Positions 60,777-64,000 of a stretch of DNA of 64,000 bases are shown here, piece after piece. Below the pieces are notes generated by a model. That model saw only the letters and a program-made list of their open reading frames with translations. It did no database searches and was not told the DNA's origin. Origin of the DNA: Klebsiella huaxiensis (GTDB lineage: Bacteria; Pseudomonadota; Gammaproteobacteria; Enterobacterales; Enterobacteriaceae); NCBI RefSeq assembly GCF_003261575.2, contig NZ_CP036175.1:5270001-5334000 (forward strand), given 5' to 3'. The position numbers and the translations under genes are program-made. How positions within the stretch are numbered: the first letter of the stretch is position 1; each line of letters opens with the position of its first letter.

Positions 60777-61622
60777 TCACTTAGCAGCCAGCATTCCCGG
60801 ATAGTGCTTCGCGATGATATCGTTCATCTTCTCTACCAAATCCATACGCTTAAACGTGATATGACCACTGCCCTTTTGGAAAAGGCGAATAGTGAAGAGA
60901 TCATCTCCGAATTCCTGCTGCCGTGGATTATCGCGAATGAAATCCATCACTCGGATAGTCACATCGTGCCGGTTATCGGGAATGGTTTTACCATCCAGCA
61001 GGAACAACATGCGCTCCAGATCGGCTAACTGGTCACGCCGCCAGCCCCAGCTCAGGCTATAGCCCCATTTATCGTACTTCACTAGATTGTTAACGATAAT
61101 CTTCTTGCCGAAGTAACAGGGGTTATTGGTTTTGTAATCCCAGCTTAATCCCCTGAACACATTGATGATGCCACGCTCGAAGACCTCCTGTTTGTTGAGA
61201 TGAAGTTGCTCAAAGGTACTCAGGATATTCGCTTCGCTGATTGCCGGGAGATCGCCCTCTTCGAGGTTCTTAGCCCACTGGCTACGCGCCTCAGCATCCA
61301 TCAATGTCAGCATCCCTGACTTCAACATCAGATCGCGCCAGATGCTGCAGTCGATATTGCGGGTGATGACTGGCATCGCTTTATCTACAGGTTGCACCAA
61401 CCAGCAGTCGAAAGAATGGCCCTGCCGCATCGCCCAATGATTAGCTACGTCGCCACCAATCCCGAAAGTAAGTTGGGAAACGTCATCAAGCTGACGAATT
61501 AGCGCCTCAATCCGTGTCAGCGCAGCATTACGGCCAGTGACAATACGTTCAATGCTGGTGGAACAAATCACACCGGTGTGCCCGGTTAATACTTCGGGTT
61601 CATTAATATTATTTCCGGACAT
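60777..61622 (-). CDS. DUF4942-type protein of the CbtA region
   Basis: A 281-residue soluble protein from the ATG at 61622 with AAGGAGAG upstream. The order around it (here, then CbtA, CbeA, YeeT, a RadC-like gene, antirestriction) is the one in which DUF4942 proteins occur in CP4-like islands, and the sequence pattern (CSTSIERIVTGRNAALTRIE, FERGIINVFRGLSWDYKTN, NNLVKYDKWGYSLSWGW, C-terminal FKKGSGHITFKR-like segment) fits. Function unknown; some relatives are joined to methyltransferases. Confidence 0.75.
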   Translation of the reverse strand: MSGNNINEPEVLTGHTGVICSTSIERIVTGRNAALTRIEALIRQLDDVSQLTFGIGGDVANHWAMRQGHSFDCWLVQPVDKAMPVITRNIDCSIWRDLMLKSGMLTLMDAEARSQWAKNLEEGDLPAISEANILSTFEQLHLNKQEVFERGIINVFRGLSWDYKTNNPCYFGKKIIVNNLVKYDKWGYSLSWGWRRDQLADLERMLFLLDGKTIPDNRHDVTIRVMDFIRDNPRQQEFGDDLFTIRLFQKGSGHITFKRMDLVEKMNDIIAKHYPGMLAAK

Positions 61623-61708
61623 TATTTCTCTCCTTTATAGTCAGAAAAATACCAGCCGGTCAGGGCTGGTGTTTATGTACTTGCGGGACGCGGTTTGTTT
61701 CGTCCAGC

Positions 61709-62098
61709 TCATCGCTTGCCTGGAGCACTGACCTGCGGATGTTGCCCTCTGGTAATAGCCGTCACCTCTTTATACGTGTCACGGTTCATCAGCCCCGTTG
61801 CCTTTCTGGCCCGGAGGATATCAATGGATGTAATAAACGGAGACTGCTCCCTGATGCTGAAGCCTGGCCGGTCAGTGCGGACCAGTTCATACTTTTCAAC
61901 AATAAAATTCAGGGCATCGGCCAGCGAGATACCCGCCTCGATATGTTGCTGAATCACCAGTTCATCACTGAACGGCGTATCGTTAAGCGTAAGGCCATAG
62001 TGGTGTTCCAGCAGGCAGGTCAGCAGGGTCTGCCAGACGCCCACGGGAGACGGACGTGACGATGCCGCCCGCATGAAGGGGGGTGATTTGGTTTGCAT
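61709..62098 (-). CDS. cbtA: CbtA (YeeV/YkfI) type IV toxin
   Basis: A 129-residue toxin from the ATG at 62098. It is very similar in pattern to E. coli CbtA: AASSRPSPVGVWQTLLTCLLEHHYGLTLNDTPF, then VIQQHIEAGISLADALNF and SIDILRARKATGLMNRDTYK. CbtA blocks MreB and FtsZ polymerisation; CbeA counteracts it by stabilising those filaments. The longer frame starting at 62203 overlaps the antitoxin gene and is not supported. The antitoxin gene lies 55 bases upstream, in the same operon. Confidence 0.9.
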   Translation of the reverse strand: MQTKSPPFMRAASSRPSPVGVWQTLLTCLLEHHYGLTLNDTPFSDELVIQQHIEAGISLADALNFIVEKYELVRTDRPGFSIREQSPFITSIDILRARKATGLMNRDTYKEVTAITRGQHPQVSAPGKR

Positions 62099-62153
62099 AA
62101 ACGTTATCTCTATAGTGGAAGATGTGTTTGCTGAAGGGTGAAGTATTACGGTG

Positions 62154-62513
62154 TTATTCTGTGGTGACGGGAGTGGGATAAATCGCGATATAAACGTAGC
62201 CATGCGAACCGAGCGTATCGGCCTCGCAGGTCAGACCTTTTGCATACAGCGTGACGCAGTGCTGATGACGGGGATTCAGTTCACCGCTGGTGAGCATTAA
62301 CTCCAGCTGTTTCATCAATACCGGGAAAGACTGGTCAAGATGGCGCAAATCCGCATCGCAGAACTGTCCGTTAAAATTCGCGCGGTCAGCCAGGTAATGC
62401 AGGCGGTTTCCCTCCTGGACCAGTCGGGCACCAAAACACGCGGAGACACTGCGTCTGAGCCCCCACCAGGATTCGCTGATATCATGCGTTGCTATCGTGG
62501 TTTTCTTCGACAA
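62154..62513 (-). CDS. cbeA: CbeA (YeeU) antitoxin
   Basis: A 119-residue protein matching E. coli CbeA: WWGLRRSVSACFGARLVQEGNRLHYLADRA, then QLELMLTSGELNPRHQHCVTLYAKG and AIYPTP near the end. The start is a TTG at 62513, with AAGGAGGA eight bases upstream; no ATG or GTG lies in a suitable place. It neutralises CbtA indirectly at MreB/FtsZ. It lies between cbtA and the YeeT gene, the conserved order. Confidence 0.9.
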   Translation of the reverse strand: MSKKTTIATHDISESWWGLRRSVSACFGARLVQEGNRLHYLADRANFNGQFCDADLRHLDQSFPVLMKQLELMLTSGELNPRHQHCVTLYAKGLTCEADTLGSHGYVYIAIYPTPVTTE

Positions 62514-62537
62514 AATGTAGTCCTCCTTAATCGTGAA

Positions 62538-62759
62538 TTAATTCAGGCTTACGCTGCGTAATACGACATACGGGCCATTGCGGTCCTGGCGGCGCTCTGC
62601 GAATACGGCCAGTACACCGCTGATATCGTCCACCTCGCGACCGGCATAGTGGCAGATACTGCCGGACCATTTATATTTCCCCGTACAGAAGCGAAACAAC
62701 CGGGACTGTGGATGCTGGCGGTATATCGCCATTGCCTGACGCTTACTGATAATTTTCAT
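62538..62759 (-). CDS. yeeT: YeeT-family (DUF987) small protein
   Basis: A 73-residue protein from the ATG at 62759, the same length as E. coli YeeT and similar throughout: MKIISKRQAMAIYRQHPQSR, then CTGKYKWSGSICHYAGREV and AVFAERRQDRNGPYV with SVSLN at the end. Function unknown. It is consistently encoded just before cbeA-cbtA in CP4-like islands and is cotranscribed with them. GGAG lies upstream. Confidence 0.9.
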   Translation of the reverse strand: MKIISKRQAMAIYRQHPQSRLFRFCTGKYKWSGSICHYAGREVDDISGVLAVFAERRQDRNGPYVVLRSVSLN

Positions 62760-62772
62760 TAATACTCCTCCC

Positions 62773-63252
62773 TTACAACCAGCCCCGTTCAGCAAACGAG
62801 ACGATATCCATTCCGCCGATAACGAGGTGGTCCAGGAGACGCACACCCACAAGGTCCAGAGCGTTCTTCAGTCGCTCTGTCACCCGTCTGTCAGCCTGGC
62901 TGGGTTCGGCATGGCCTGAGGGATGGCAGTGAGCAACAATCACGGCTGCCGCATTGTATTTCAGGGAGGCTTTCACCACTTCCCGGGGATGGACTTCGGT
63001 ATGGCTGATGGTGCCTTTGAACAACGTTTCGTGCGTAATCAGCCGGTGTTGGTTATCCAGAAGCAGCAGAACAAATGCCTCTCTTTCCTCCATGGTCAGC
63101 TGGAGCCGTAACCAGTCACTTACTGAGCTGCTGGACGTAAACGATGCGCCGGGCTCGCGTAACTGGCGCTCCAGCAGAGCCAGCGCCTCGCGGATGGTCT
63201 GTTGTGCTGATGCCGTCAGTTCATATGCAAACAACGGTAACTGTTTTTCCAT
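62773..63252 (-). CDS. RadC-like JAB-domain protein (YeeS/YfjY type)
   Basis: A 159-residue protein of the RadC family. The JAB/MPN metal site is visible: HTEVHPREVVKASLKYNAAAV, then VIVAHCHPSG followed by PSQADRRVT, giving the H-x-H...D ligands. Island versions such as YeeS, YfjY and YkfG are of this size, shorter than housekeeping RadC. The role is unknown; RadC proteins are not proven repair enzymes. It lies 14 bases before the YeeT start. Confidence 0.88.
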   Translation of the reverse strand: MEKQLPLFAYELTASAQQTIREALALLERQLREPGASFTSSSSVSDWLRLQLTMEEREAFVLLLLDNQHRLITHETLFKGTISHTEVHPREVVKASLKYNAAAVIVAHCHPSGHAEPSQADRRVTERLKNALDLVGVRLLDHLVIGGMDIVSFAERGWL

Positions 63253-63263
63253 GGTGCGGGGCC

Positions 63264-63707
63264 TCAGTCGATGATGTAAATAATGGCGTTGCGTTCAGGA
63301 TGGTTCAGCGCATAGTCGCGCAGACGGTAATAATGCTCCGTCATGGCATCGCACTCCGTGCGGCAGGCATGGTGACTGTAAGCCATCAGACAGGCCGCAA
63401 TCCCCGCAGCTTCAGCACTCATTTCAGCGCTGTTACCATTCAGTACATTAAACAGATACCATAGACCGTCACTCTCTTCCGGAGCCATAAAGGCACCACC
63501 GTTACTGAGAGTGTAAAAAGTCCAGACGCCACCGCTGTAATCCGCACACAACCGGTCCATCCAGGCAAAGATGCGGGGTTCGAGGGTTATCCACTGTGGG
63601 ATACGACCAAAATGCTGAGGCCAGAAACGAAGGCGCTGTTCATCTTTAACAGGTGTGGCACAAAGAGTGTCTGTCGGAATGGTGTTATCCGTTAATGCGT
63701 TGTTCAT
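63264..63707 (-). CDS. ArdB/KlcA-family antirestriction protein
   Basis: A 147-residue protein from the ATG at 63707. It matches the YfjX/KlcA/ArdB group: RLRFWPQHFGRIPQWITLEP, then YSGGVWTFYTLSNGGAFMAP and an alanine-rich helix AEAAGIAACLMAYSHHAC. Such proteins protect incoming DNA from type I restriction. The longer upstream frame lacks an RBS. It lies 11 bases before the RadC-like gene, in the same operon. Confidence 0.88.
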   Translation of the reverse strand: MNNALTDNTIPTDTLCATPVKDEQRLRFWPQHFGRIPQWITLEPRIFAWMDRLCADYSGGVWTFYTLSNGGAFMAPEESDGLWYLFNVLNGNSAEMSAEAAGIAACLMAYSHHACRTECDAMTEHYYRLRDYALNHPERNAIIYIID

Positions 63708-63786
63708 GATTAATGACTCCGGAAATAAAAAAGCCTGCCGGTCAGGGCTGGCGGGAAAGGCTGAGACTGAAGTCTGGTAAGGTTGG

Positions 63787-64000
63787 TCAGGACCTGCGGA
63801 TGCCATAACGAGCAATGTAGCTGTTCAGCATAACCCCGGCTTCAGGTTCAAAGTTCCATGCCCGCCAGACCATCACTCCTTCGCAACGAATAACCAGACG
63901 AAAATGCGTTCCCTGGTCGTCTTCAATGGCGACGTTGTCATATTGCGCTGCGATGCCTGAAGCCTGCTCACGGGTAAACGGGCCGGAGGGAAGTTGCGGA
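63787..64000 (-). CDS. DUF905-family (YkfF-like) protein, 5' end outside the window
   Basis: Reading the minus strand to the stop at 63787-63789 gives the last 70 residues: PQLPSGPFTREQASGIAAQY, then NVAIEDDQGTHFRLVIRCEG and MVWRAWNFEP, ending GIRRS. This is the DUF905 pattern of YkfF-type proteins found next to antirestriction genes in CP4-like islands. The start lies beyond the window. Function unknown. Confidence 0.8.
   Translation of the reverse strand, partial: PQLPSGPFTREQASGIAAQYDNVAIEDDQGTHFRLVIRCEGVMVWRAWNFEPEAGVMLNSYIARYGIRRS

Noticed and set aside
61709..62203. Longer CbtA reading frame starting at 62203
   Set aside because: It would overlap the antitoxin gene, and the homologous N-terminus begins after 62098, so the shorter start is preferred.
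1..64000. CRISPR array, rRNA or complete tRNA gene
   Set aside because: I saw no regularly spaced repeats and no cloverleaf-like sequence; the only tRNA-like stretch is the 14-base match near 59708.

Overview
The window looks like the chromosome of a member of the Enterobacterales. It carries CbtA/CbeA, YeeT and YeeS (RadC-like) genes of the E. coli CP4 type, a Tsx-like porin, a chaperone-usher fimbrial operon, a REP-type palindrome, and GC-rich sugar clusters of the kind seen in Klebsiella, Enterobacter and Citrobacter relatives. The species cannot be fixed from the sequence alone. Almost everything here is accessory: sugar and amino-acid catabolic modules, each with its own regulator, are separated by IS and prophage debris.

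Region 1 (1-10.8 kb) holds an OprD-type porin (cut by the window start), an MHS-family transporter, a fucose-isomerase-like protein, a second MFS transporter, an enolase-superfamily dehydratase, an SDR dehydrogenase, a KDG-aldolase-like enzyme, a GlcG-like protein and a LacI repressor. Together they read as a non-phosphorylative route from a sugar or sugar acid to a 2-keto-3-deoxy acid and then to cleavage products. A 16-bp palindrome occurs at three promoters and probably marks the regulon of the LacI protein at 9733-10743. Region 2 (10.9-18.9 kb) has another LacI regulator and a D-lyxose-isomerase-like gene divergent from a polyol dehydrogenase, a xylulokinase and a complete sugar ABC importer. 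This suggests uptake of a pentose or pentitol and entry as xylulose 5-phosphate. A DUF1176 protein follows, then a stretch of broken genes (20.4-21.6 kb).

Region 3 (21.9-27.5 kb) is a TRAP transporter with a fused QM subunit, an SDR, an RbsD/FucU-type mutarotase and a LacI regulator. The same 12-bp palindrome lies upstream of both the transporter and the regulator. Region 4 (27.7-30.1 kb) is satellite- or prophage-like debris with a Gp2/YagK-type gene and two proteins I do not recognise.

Region 5 (30.3-42.7 kb) is the most unusual part. It holds all four subunits of a 2-oxoacid:ferredoxin oxidoreductase, a fused ADP-forming acyl-CoA synthetase, RidA, a proline-racemase-superfamily enzyme with a Ser/Cys catalytic pair, an MFS carrier, an IclR regulator, an Hcr-like flavin/[2Fe-2S] reductase and an ornithine-cyclodeaminase-family protein. 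A shared 14-bp element sits at the three promoter regions, and a consensus FNR box lies before the reductase. I read it as an anaerobic, ATP-yielding amino-acid or hydroxyproline pathway, resembling Stickland or archaeal amino-acid fermentation more than usual enteric metabolism.

Region 6 (42.9-50.2 kb) carries an Rrf2 regulator, a DnaQ-like exonuclease, a TraF-like remnant cut by an IS66 fragment, and a nucleoside module (thymidine phosphorylase, Tsx-like porin, NupC-like carrier, GntR regulator). Region 7 (50.4-59.1 kb) is a chaperone-usher fimbrial operon with a LuxR-type regulator, bracketed by about 120-bp imperfect direct repeats. Region 8 (59.2-64.0 kb) is the edge of a CP4-like island: a truncated AbiC-like gene, an XRE protein, a DUF4942 protein, the CbtA/CbeA toxin-antitoxin pair, YeeT, a RadC-like protein, an ArdB/KlcA-type antirestriction protein and a DUF905 protein that runs off the window.
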